From Mortierella alpina (Eukaryota; Mortierellomycota; Mortierellomycetes; Mortierellales; Mortierellaceae), in NCBI GenBank assembly GCA_029449245.1, contig JANATF010000003.1, positions 2,666,001-2,730,000 on the forward strand: a stretch of 64,000 nucleotides of DNA, in the 5' to 3' direction. Of the stretch, positions 47,364 through 58,600 are shown piece after piece. Position numbers and translations under genes: made by a program. Below the pieces are notes generated by a model. That model searched no databases. It worked only from the letters and a program-made list of their open reading frames with translations, and was not told where the DNA came from. Position 1 is the first letter of the stretch; each line of letters starts with the position of its first letter.

Positions 47364-50300
47364 TTAGAAGCCATAGTTGGTCTGGCCATATCCTCCGCCC
47401 ATGCCCATACCCATGCCCATACCGGTCTGCTGCGTGGGGATCATCCCTGGTCCAGCAGTGATCATCCTGTTGTTGCCCAGCCCTCCTGGTCCGAGGATTG
47501 GCGTCTCGCTTGATTGTTGCTGCTCCTTGCTCTCCTTGGCAGCACGTTTCTCATGCGCCTTTTCTAGCTTGTCAACCTTGTCCACATACTCTCGCGTGAA
47601 CTGGACCATGTACGGCATCGAAAAGTCACTGAGCTGGTGTCTCCAAGCAAGCTCCATCACCACATCGGGCCTGACCAGATCGTAACAGATGTAGAGACAC
47701 GCCGCAAAACACTCCTTGTGGCCGCTCTCGACAAAGTACTGCAGTAATTCCTCTGCCACAGACGTGTCTCTTGACTCGGCCGCAGTCTCCATCGCATCCT
47801 TGTAAAGTCTGTCCTGTTTGGAGAGTGTCATGGACAGCCTCCACTTCTTGTTGCGCTGCATACATGAAATTGATAGACAGGTATAAATAAAGTTGATACA
47901 CGTCAGGGCGCACATGTTTCTCTCAAAAGTTCATGTTCTCAACCAAAACTCATCCACCCATTTTTTTGTCTCTTCTCGGGAAGAGCAAAAGTAAACATAG
48001 ACATACCTTAAAGAGGTGAGCAGCAATCCGGCGGAACTCCAAGAGTTCGTGTCCTTCCAGGCGACTAGCAAGCGCAAGATTATCAAAGTTGGAGTAGTCA
48101 TCAAGCGACTTGCGCAGACGATCAAAGTCCTCCTCCTCAATCAGCAAATCGTGGTAGGCCGTGTTGACTGCAAGGTTGTTGACTGACTGAACCGACACCA
48201 GATAGTTCTTGATCAGAGGCAAGTTGTCTGACTTTTGGAACATCTGGATGACGCGGTTATGGTCGATCCTGGGTACAAGAACAGCAAGTAGATCATTCAG
48301 AAGCATCGGCTGCTCATCCAGGTAGAACCGGAGCGCTTTGTAGTAGATCTCGAGGTTTGAAACCTTGACGATCACCTCCTTGAACGCCCCATGTTCCCAG
48401 GCATCAGGCGAGTGCTTCATCATCGTGATTGCAGCGTTATCGTACTCGTCATAGTGCACATAGAGGAACACGAGCTCCGTCCAGAGGTGGGCCTCCTCAC
48501 AAGACGTGATCACCTTGGGGATGTTGATGCGCGACCAAAAGATCTTGAGGTGCTCCATCATACGCTCAGGACGGTAGCGCGCGTAAAGAATCGCCAACTC
48601 CGTGAACATGCCCATATGGGCGCGCTCCAAGCCCAGACCAGCCTCAAGCAACGACATCAACTCCTCAAAGTAACCCTGATGCTCGTACAACCGGATCAAC
48701 TCCTCCAGCTCCTCAGGATGGACAACCAAGGACAACCCGCAAACCTGCGCCAGTCGGAACTCCTTGCGCTCGATACACGCAGCATTGACATCCTTCCAGA
48801 CCTGGGTGCTGTTGGCCTTACGGGCGCCATCAACCGCAGCCTGATATTCACCGAGGTGGACTAGAGTTGTGGATAAGCGCGCCCAGTTTGAAATGTTGGA
48901 GTAAAGAATCTTGGCGGGCTCATACATCTTTTCCTCGTAGCAGCGGTCTCCAATCACTTGTACTTGAGCAGCATTAGGGCTGTTAAGAATCTCCTCCATG
49001 TCGGCCAGGCGACCCGTCTTTGCATACGCAAAGAGGAGCTCGCTCTCGATGTGAGGCTCACGAGATTGCTTGCGAGCCATCTGAAGGTATCGCACCAAAT
49101 CCTCATACTTGTCCGCGCGGGAGGCAATGGCGATGACTTCGATGTGATTGTTGGGGTCGTTGGCGCGGAGGTACGAGTCGATGGACTCCTTGATCCGCAT
49201 ACCATCCAGCTGCGCCTTACCAAGACGGCTCCAAACTTCGGGCGTGTCGGTCTTTTCGGCGTACTCGTATGCGCGATCGATACTGCCAATGTGCTCAATC
49301 AAAACATTGATGGCGCTTGCATGGACGTCATGCTTCTGGAAAATGACAAACGCCTCCTCGTAAAGACCGTTGCGGATGGCGTGGTCGGCAATGTCAGGTG
49401 CGTCAAAGTTGTCGAGACGGTTGATGTAGTCCAGTACCCTTGACTTGTCGGCTTGGATAGCGGTTAAAATCAAAAGGTTCTGGAGGTTACGGTTGTCGCT
49501 AAAGGCCGAGCTCTCGAGTACAATCTTTTCCAGCAACTCGATCAGCTCGTTTGGAAGATAGGCTGCCATGAATGCCTTCACGGTGATCGAGACATCTTCC
49601 GGGTCCTGGGTCTCGGGTAGGGCGGTTGCTACTACTTGGTCAATCAGTGCACGTCTGCTGGGGTTCTCGTTACTCAAAACATGCGCCCACAGGTTACCGT
49701 CGCGGCGCTTGACCAGATAGCGAGCCTGATGCTTGAACATGGAGTTGTTATTGGTAATCTCAACCAGCTCGACGTCGCACTGTCCACGTTCATATGCAAT
49801 AAAGGCGAGGTATGGGTCCCGCTTCTCGCAGTACTTTCCAATGGTCCTGGGATCGTAAAACTATTACCAATCAAGGAGAGGAAACGTCAGTGACCAGCAT
49901 TTAAGAGTTATGCATATCGAGGTCATTTCGATGCAAGTGTAAACTCACGGCATTGTTTTTGAGGAAAGGCTCAGGGTTGTTGTTGCTGTCAATGTAGATC
50001 TTGGCAATGGCATTGTAGACCTCGGGGTCCTGGCTGCCCTCGTTCACCTTACCCTCCAACCAAGGCAGGAGAAGCTTCAGGCGGTTGCGCTTTTCAGTCT
50101 GTTCAACCAACTCTGCAACGGGCATGTCACCGCGGACAGACATCAGCAGACTCTTGATCACATTCTCGTCGCAGCCAACATCCAAAAGAGCGCCAATGAC
50201 GACTGGTGTTCTGGAAGGGTTGACCTTTTGCACATAGGTTTCGATGTACGTGGCGAGGTTGTTCTGGTACAAATAGAGGACCAGGTCGTGGACAAAGTCG

Positions 50301-53236
50301 AAGCGGTCGCAGACAATGATCAACGGCAGCTGGTCGGACAGTTTGGCATCTTTGAGAAAGTTCTTGACCTTTTCAGGGTTGTAATAGTTGCTTTCGCGAC
50401 AGATGCGCTCGACCTCCTTGATCTGACCAGTTTTGCAGGCAGCCTCAATGTACTTGTAGATGACCTCGGAATCCTGGCTCAGGTTGACCACGGAGCCAAG
50501 GTAGTGGTACAGGCCCTCAAACGTCTTGTACGACTCGAACAGCTCAATGAGCTTGGATGCACCAAGCTGGTCTGAGTACTTGGTCGCGACCTGGACCACA
50601 ATCTGCAGGTTCTGCCGCATGTTGACGTTAAGCATCTCGCGCAAGCACTCCAGCGATTGCTCGACCGAGAGGCGACCAAAGTACGCGATGACCCAGTCGG
50701 GGGTGAGGAGGTGGGTGTGGACAAGGACTCGCTTGATGTCTGCGTTCTCAGTGTAATGCTCCAGAGCCCTCTGGTAGAGTCCAGCTTTCTCGCACATGGC
50801 AGCGATGGAAACACGTTCATAATGGGTAAACATCTCGTTGCCCAAAATGGCATCGGCGACCTGAGGGGCGTGCATGAGATTCATCTCTAGCAAACGAGTT
50901 TGCAAGTGGGCATGCTGAGGTTGGTTCTCCTTGAGGGCCTCCAGCAAGAAGGCCGTGGCCTGCTGAATCATGTTCTGGGACATAAAGACATCCACCACCT
51001 AGAGAGATGTTATATAGAAAAAAACGTCAGTTTCAAGATTATACGATTACGCCGCTGTTCCAAACCAATGCGAAGTGGTATTTCATACCTTCTCCAGATC
51101 GACTAAGGGTCCGCCCTCATTGTTGGCGAGTAAAGTGGCAAATTCTGTACCGTTATCGGGGTCCATGCGCATGATGTGTTGAAGGAGGACCGCATAGTCA
51201 GGCGTATAGCCAACCTTGTTGGCGTACAGGATGATTTTGGGGTATTGTTTCGTCTCTGCAAAACATGCAATGACCTTGTTGGGAACGTTTGCTCGGAGGT
51301 AGACTGAGAGGGCGAGGTTCAAATCGTGTTGCTTGACAATATCACCGAGTTCCTCACTGCATTCCAGCTTATCCTCCTTGAGCCACTTCTCAAGGAGCTG
51401 CTTTCGGCCCTGAACGAGGACAGGCTTCGCAAGCTCCAAGGATTCGTACTTGTTCAGCTCACCCTTCTCTAGAAGAATACCAAAATATTGTAGGATGGGC
51501 GAGAGCTGACCGGCAGCGACCGGGACCTGCTTGAAGCGCTCAATGGTCTGAGGAGTGCGGAGGATACCCTGTTTGATTCGTACAATGATGTGGTCAAGTC
51601 AGAGATGGGGGATGTTCAAGGTGTCGGCTTTGGCGCAGGTCTACTGAGTCTTACCTTGGGGGAGGTGGCAGCAACCTTTGCGGCCTCTCCAAAGTCCCCG
51701 CTCTGGAAAAGTTGTTGGAATCGCTGTAGGTAGAGATCATCTGCACCAGGAAGGCCGTTGCGCGAGGCTACTTTTAATGCCAGCTCCGTGTTGCCAAGAG
51801 TGTTGACAATATAAGGTACGAGGTTGTTTTCGTCCACGCTCACAGATAGAACCTGGCCCTTGCGGTTCACACCGATGACACCACTCGTCGCCTCGTGCTC
51901 GGCGGTGACAAAGATGGTCTCCCCACTGATCCGGTTCATGTAGATGCAGGTGCCAGTTTCGAGATCATAAAGGTGAACAAAGCCGAACTTTGTGACCAAG
52001 AAGATGATGCTGTACTTTTGGCTAATCTGCATCGCCACCGGAAAGTCGCCGCTGGCCTCTGGAGGGAAGTAGACGTCGACGGCCTTTTTTGGGTATACGG
52101 GGTTTCCTTCCTTGTGATCCACTTCGACTACATGGAGCTGTAGGGGGGTTGTGATATTCAATGGAGGACATGGTGTCAGTGATGGGAGTTTTGCATTGAC
52201 AGAAGCGTTGACGCGTCGCCAAGTAAATAACTAACCTTCGCCCCTGTGGCTGTGCGGGCAGCGAACGCAAAGAGCTTTATTGCAGAGCTTGACCCATCCA
52301 TCTTGAGCTCTGCAAATGCGGCGGCGTGACCCTCTATTGGCTGACTGACTGCACGATCCTTCGAGTAGAGCTGCATTGCACCTACAACACGGCCACCCTG
52401 CAGGTTGTGTGAGATGGTCGGAGGGGCAGAGTGGTTAGAATTCTGAGCGGGCGCCGCGTGCATGGTCTGGAGAGTACGGAAGATCGACACTCCCTTGTGC
52501 GCTTCTTACCTGTGACGAAATCCCGACAAGAAGCATCCATTTTTCCTCCGAGTTGACTCTATAGTTGATAATCTGACTGCCAGTCAAGCTGGCGTGGCGA
52601 TCGAACACCTTAACAGGCTGGGAGTCGCCCTCCATGGACCAGTGGTACACCGAGGTGCCTGTGACGAGCGCCAGTGACTTTAAGGAGATCCACTTCCAGT
52701 ACTCGACATCGTCGTGCATAAGGTGCGATTTGACTTTGGTCTTCATCTCCAAGTTAAAGATTTGCAGTTGTCTCCCGGCTACATAGTCAACGGATAGCGC
52801 CGTGGTCAGATCGTTGTCAGCACGACGAACCGCGATCATCCAGCAAATGCTTTCAGCACGCGCCAAAGACGCTGCTCAAACTAAAGTACCTTTCAAAGCG
52901 ATGACTTTGCTGGCGGGATTCATGATGGCAGAGTCAGCTGTGATAGGGCGGCGGATGACATTGGTGGGATCAGTCAAGTCGATGATCACCACCAGGTTTT
53001 GTTCACCTGTCGTGTCACGGACACAGATGAAGCGATCTGATTCAAGCGTAAGGGTGTTGAAGCCAATGCTTGCGGCATTGATGCCCAGGTTTTGGAGCTA
53101 AACGGGGTGAACGAGACGTGCATAAGCGTCTACATTCGACACTTGTCTAGACATATGGGGGCATACTGCGCGTTGCTATGATATGGTTGTGTACCTGGAC
53201 ATGCTCCTGGAAGCGGATGGGCAAAGATTCGGCCAT
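47364..53236 (-). CDS. CHC1: Clathrin heavy chain
   Basis: Nine exons on the minus strand: 53236-53195, 53097-52890, 52778-52510, 52397-52236, 52137-51655, 51568-51089, 50998-49949, 49860-48007, 47855-47364; 1679 residues, the usual length (about 1650-1680). It forms the triskelion leg of clathrin coats at the trans-Golgi and plasma membrane. The N-terminus [20 protein letters not shown] opens the seven-blade propeller. The linker and the repeated CHCR alpha-solenoid follow, with typical blocks such as [16 protein letters not shown]-like [56 protein letters not shown] and [22 protein letters not shown]. The C-terminal trimerisation segment ([20 protein letters not shown]) is followed by a Gly/Met-rich tail. 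All joins are GT-AG and nearly all are phase 0. The first exon codes only 14 residues. Secure. Confidence 0.98.
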
Positions 53237-53682
53237 CAAGAGCTGCGGTGGAGAAAGGTGCGGACGGAGACGAGGACAGCTTCGCGTAACAGGGCGACGA
53301 GGGAAGGCTTGATAATTACAAGTATGGGTCTGAGTGTTTGCGTGTGTGCGTGTGTGCGTGTGTGAGTGAAGTGCGGCTCCGGGTGTATGGCGAGGACAGG
53401 AGGTGGGCGCGAGGATGGGAGCGAAGGCGGTTGATGAGAAGGAGCGAACGAAGGAAACAAGGAAGAAGGAACGAACAGACCCTATTCATAGACACTTCAC
53501 GTATATTTGTACGTAATTGGCACGCTCATTTGGCACAATTATCCGCGTAGAAAAAGATATCCTTTCCATGACAGCTATGGGATCTTTTACAAGGCTACGT
53601 CGCTGGGCAGAGGTGCTTCCCTATGTTCTCCTGTTCTCACTTGCTGACCACGAGTCCCTTCTATCTTGGCGGGCATTTGTGT
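53237..53682 (-). other. CHC1 upstream region; 3' flank of PRA1
   Basis: The gap is 446 bp between tandem minus-strand genes. The part next to the CHC1 start has (TG)n-type alternation at about 53338-53368 and purine-rich sequence on the + strand, i.e. a C/T-rich leader in the CHC1 transcript. No gene is seen. Confidence 0.55.
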
Positions 53683-54528
53683 TCACACGTTGTTGGCAAA
53701 GTCCCCTTCTACACCCTCCTGCATGAATGCCGCGTGTCCAAGGATGCTGACCGCACTGGCGCCTGTGTAGGAATCAGCAAGGAACCGCGTCTTAATAAGT
53801 CTACATCATGATTGATCGCACTGGGGACGCATTATGCATAAGGTATTTACCAATGATATAAAAAACGGTGCCTATCGTCGAGCTGAAGAAGAACAGAGGC
53901 ACGGCAACACACACCAGACCCGTCTGTAGCTGGCGCGCGCTGTATGTGGTGTTTCCGATAACGACACCTTCTGGAGGAACCTTGGAAATGTAGTGCATTC
54001 CGCCGACAACAACGCCAACAGTGAACATGAGCATGACATTGGTGATGCTACAACAGACAAGTTCAGTATATCAGTGGTCGATTCTGTGCTCGCCATAGTC
54101 CCATAGCCTCATAGTCTCATGATCTCTGTTATCCATGTGGTGATAGATTCTTACAGGCTATACGCGGTTATGCCAAGGAACACGAGCATGTAGTTGCCTT
54201 GGAAGTAGGCCAAATTGTAGTTGAACCGCGAGGTCACATCTAGCAGCAGCGGTGGGTGTAGCACGTTTGAAGTGAGAATATGTTGCAGTGTCCAGGATAC
54301 AACACAATAGGAGCCGGGGCTCTACGCACTGACGAGTCCTGCAGGCTTCGAGAAGCGGTTGACATCGAAAAACTCTGAGAAGGGTCTAAGCGAGGACAAG
54401 CGCTCCTCGCGGAACTTTTTGATGTAGCCAAGGCCCAGAGTGGCAGGTGACTGGTCTGTTGGTGGCAGCGGAAACGAGCCTGAAAAGGGATTATTCGTCG
54501 GCACAGGGGTGTAAGCAGGTGCAGCCAT
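53683..54528 (-). CDS. YIP3: PRA1/Yip3 prenylated Rab acceptor
   Basis: Four exons on the minus strand: 54528-54330, 54239-54155, 54047-53851, 53762-53683; 186 residues. PRA1 proteins are small Golgi/ER membrane proteins that bind prenylated Rab GTPases and help load them onto membranes. Family marks: the basic RPFSEFFDVNRFSKPAGL segment, then SRFNYNLAYFQGNYMLVF leading into the first of two helical hairpins. The second hairpin contains GLVCVAVPLFFFSSTIGTVFYIIG, and the C-terminus is short (GASAVSILGHAAFMQEG). Length and layout fit the family. The leader upstream of the start has (GA)n/(GAGAGT)n repeats. It is tandem with CHC1 and divergent from SET1. Secure. Confidence 0.94.
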
Positions 54529-55659
54529 GGTCGATTGCGCGATAGCTGTGTATGTGTTGATTGCAGCCGTTAGGTGGTTGGAGAGAGCAAGGGAGAGAGT
54601 GAGAGAGAGTGAGAGAGAGTGAGAGAGAGTGTGTGTGTGAGAGAGGAGGATGGAGGAGAGGAGCGAGAAGAATGAAAGGGATGCCAAGGGCCAAGAGAGG
54701 AATGGACAAAATCCCTTTTCAGCTCAACTCTGCATCCCAATAGGCCGTGAATCCAGCCCCCTCCACACGACTCACCACACCAGCGGCGTGTGTCCACATC
54801 CACATGCAACACACACACACGCACACGCACACGGAGCACTCGGCTCAAAAGGGGTAGGCGGCAACAGGCCAGGCGCCCATCGATGGCGATGATCTGCCGC
54901 GGTGCACACAGCCGGTCCATCGTGCGGGCGTGTGGGGGTGGTGCGGGGTGCGGCAGCAGGCTGCTGATCTCGCGCTCCACTTGAGCGCATTCAAAAACTT
55001 GTTTACAAATTTCCAGTAGTATGACTTGCGCTCACTCGCTGTCGCTGTCTCCCCCTCTCCTCTCTTTCTCTGTCTTTATCTCTCTCTCTCTTTCTCTCTT
55101 TCCATCTTTGCTCTTTTTCCCTTGTCAATCTCTCCCTCCTTCTCCCTCCTCGTCCCCTCATCGCCTGCCCGGCCGTGCCTTCTCTCATCTGCCTGCTCTT
55201 CCCGGCCACAACCTCGCCCCGCGTGCTGTCCCTCCTGTCCACCCGCAAGCAACTCGGCTCATCGTCGTCGTTTGCTGATTGACTGCCCGCCATCCCGATA
55301 GCCTGCGTTTTCCCTCCATTTTATCTCGCTCAAGGTAAGCTGCATTCCCTAAAGCCTCGCTGCTCGCCGAATATCCGAATCCCTCATCATCCTTGCCCGC
55401 CTCCCCATATTATTGTCTTGATGCACAACCCGCCCCTGCCCGCCTCCTGCAGCCTTCGTTATGACCCGCTAATGAGCTTTGAGCTCTGCAGAACGCGTCT
55501 CTTTTCTTTACAGTCTTGACTCTTTTCCGCAATCACGATCACGTACATCGCATACTGCCGCTGTCTAACGCCAAATTCATTCCTATGCCTTCACCCTAGT
55601 CCAACAATAGCCAGCCATCTTATTTGCTTCCACCCGTATCGTGAACCTATGAGTCCACC
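54529..55659. other. divergent promoter region between PRA1 and SET1
   Basis: About 1.1 kb. On the PRA1 side, (GAGAGT)n-type repeats at about 54582-54646 are in its leader. A CA-rich stretch is at 54798-54835. On the SET1 side, 55040-55320 is strongly pyrimidine-rich, as in other leaders here, and is followed by a likely 5' UTR intron. Confidence 0.6.
55335..55513 (+). other. probable 5' UTR intron of SET1
   Basis: A strong donor (AAG|GTAAGC at 55335) and a strong acceptor after a pyrimidine run (TCTTTACAG ending 55513) bracket 179 nt in the pyrimidine-rich leader. Removing it leaves about 146 nt of leader before the SET1 start codon. This is an inference from splice-site quality only. Confidence 0.5.
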
Positions 55660-55663
55660 ATGA
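55649..55663 (+). promoter_or_regulatory. minimal uORF overlapping the SET1 start codon
   Basis: ATG AGT CCA CCA TGA: a four-codon upstream frame whose stop shares ATGA with the main ATG (55660). It is the last upstream ATG before SET1. Such an arrangement can lower initiation or allow re-initiation at the overlapping start. Whether ribosomes use it is not known. Confidence 0.55.
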
Positions 55664-58600
55664 GCTTGCTTGATTCGACCCCACCTCTTCCGTCGAATAA
55701 CACCAGTGGCAGCCACGATAGCGATAACAGCAGTAACCAAAGCAACGGCACTACCCTTACAACAGCAACCACCCCGACAGACTCGATCGCTGTTGGCAAC
55801 AACGACATCGACACTCCAACGACACAGAATCCAAACGGACCCGAGACCACAGCAGCAGCAGCAGCAGCATCCGAAGCTACGTCAGTAAAGACGGGATTGA
55901 CAGGAGCCGGATCTATAGCAACAGAGGTCCATGTGCCCAGCACTCTGGCTTACAGCACAGGCTCGCTGATCAACATCAACAGTGGGGATGGCAGTAGTGC
56001 CAGCCATGCCAACAGCAACGCGGCAGGCTCAAGCTATCCACAGGTGCCCCCGATAAGCGCCATCCGACCTATCCAATCGCTTGGCGAAGGCTCCTCTAGC
56101 GTGCGCAACTTCAAGGTTCTCTACGACCCCTTCCTAGATGCAAGCAAATCGAGGAATGCCAGTGTAATATGTCGGTACCAGGACGATCTCACGGAAGAGG
56201 TAAATATGAACCAGCGTTTCTCCTTCTGCAAGCGGATCGCGAATACCCTTTTTTTTCCCCTCTTTTCTGTTTTCGGTATGCCCACAAGGGACCCTTGCAG
56301 TTGCAACCTAACATTAACTCAATTGTATCACAGGACAAGAACGACCCACAGGATCCGCGGCGCACTGCAGTAAATTACAGCTATCTCATCTCCAAAACGA
56401 GACGAGCCTTCAAAGGAACGCTGGCAGCTGTCCGCTTTGAGGTACGTGGTTAACTTGTCGTGTTTGATGTCGAGGGTGGACAGCGTTGCGATGGTTTTCT
56501 CATCAGAGGGCTGATTTAGCTAATGTCCGTTGTCTCTTGTTAAATTCCGGGTTGGTAGCGCGACAACAACTCCCTTCTACAGCACGGGGTCCTGATATCT
56601 CACTTGGCATTTACGACAACCGCTTTGGACCTGGAGATTCTCTTTGCAGGATGTGGCGATATTTTGGACATCATCATCGAGAAGCACCCTGTGACGGGGA
56701 CGGGTCTTGGCTTTGGACGCGTCGTGTTTGCAGGACCCGAGGCAGAGGCAACTGCCAAAAAGGCAGTCGATACGCTACACGGGAAGCAAATGGAGAGAGG
56801 GCCTTTGAAGGTGATATCCGATGGCAGCGGCTCAAAGTTTCGCAAGGCAAAGGCCAACGTGGCAGCCAGGATCGAAGCCGCCAAAGCAAAAGCTGCGCTC
56901 GCTGCAGAGTCCAGCCATGATCGCGACCTCTACACCAACGACGACGACATGGAGATTGATGACGCCTCAACTCCTCCGCCAAGCGGGATGCTGTCACCTC
57001 CCCCAACCCAGCCACCACTCAACACGACGGGAACAGCACAGCCGTCCTCTACCCTTGACACCAGCTCAAGTCAATCCATCAGTGCTCCGTCTTCTCATAT
57101 ACCCACCTCCGCCACACACTCCAAACCAACTCACCAGCATGAGCACACCACGTCCTCTAATTCAACTCAGCCGGCCCCTCCGAAGCGTACGCCGATCCCT
57201 CTTCCACCCAACCCGCGTACGCGTATCCCTTTGCCACCCATTCCTCCCCCAGCACTGCATCAAGTGAGAGGAAACAAACCTATCAACAAGGAAGATGGCG
57301 AGGCTGACGTCAGCGGAGGTCGGACAAAGGCTTCAAGTATCGTTGCTGGTGCAAACGCGACAGTTCCAGTAACACGGCCACCGTTACCCGCACCCAGGCG
57401 CGAACGGGAAAAGGTCCTGGATCTCGGTCACTTGCCGGTCGTGGAGAGCTACAGAACCTCTGCAAAAGGACGCGACATGGAGTCATACCGTCCAGGCGTT
57501 GGACCACCTCCTTTGCTCTCCCCAGGATCGCTCAGTAGACCGGATTGGATCAAGCAAGGAGGAGCAGCCCCTGGACCGCCTTTAAGGGATGATTTCTATG
57601 AACGCCGGGGAGGTTACTTTGCCGATATGCAGTTTCCTCCTGATCGATATGACCGCTACCCAGGCAGGAGACGCTCGAGCCGCAGCCTTAGTCGCAGTTG
57701 GTCAAGAAGCAGGAGCAGGGAAAGAAGTCCGAGCCCTGTTTGGGGCCACGATCCTATGATGCGCGATATAGGCATGAGGCGCGGTCGCAGCCATATGGAA
57801 AAGCGCGGCCCAGGCTTCGAAGACGAGGGTTCAGGATGGGAGCGCGATCTAGCCTGCCTCATCATTAATCGCGACTGCTTGCCATTTCATCGGATATCCG
57901 TCGAAGACATGAAGCACAAATTTGACAAGTACGGTCCAGAGAGGGTAAGCTTTATTTGTCTCTATGTGATCGGTCTCCTAATGCCTTAGGTATTCCTTCT
58001 ATTCGACTACTTGTTCTAACAGACTGCGTCTTATTTATTGCCATTAGATTGAGCGTCATGGAGAGAACTGGTATATTCGTTTCGTCTCGCTAGCCCAGGC
58101 AAGAAGATGTCATGTCATTCTGGATCAGAAACCGCTACTGGGTCAGAAAGTCTCGATTACACTCCACGAACCAGGCGACAACAAGTTGCCGCCGGAGCTA
58201 CTGCCAAGGAAAAGCACTATCAAGGAGTCAGGAAACCGTCGCACCTCGGTCGCAATCAGAAAGGCAAGCGTCTCATCCATCTCCAACTCCCGCACTAAGG
58301 CGCCATCGAAAGACGAGTCTCTCGTCCGCTGGGCATCTGATATGATCATGAGAGAACTTTTCCAAGTGTTCTTGAAGGACCTGGGCAACCGCGTGATTGG
58401 CCCTACTATCTACGACTTTTTGAACCCAGCGACGCGGAAAGCAAAGGAGATTGAGCGTGCACAGAAACAATCAAAAGTCCAGGCGCAGGACAAAGACGCT
58501 ACCTTGTCTTTACCTGACGATTCATCGCTTTCATTTCTGGAGGTGACTGTCGACTCTGGGCTGGATGATCCACATGGCGGGAAAGCAGGACCAGAAACAC

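Noticed and set aside
47364-54528. ERO1-CHC1-PRA1 as a functional secretory gene cluster
   Set aside because: All three act in the secretory pathway and share orientation, but each has its own leader and spacing; adjacency alone is weak evidence.
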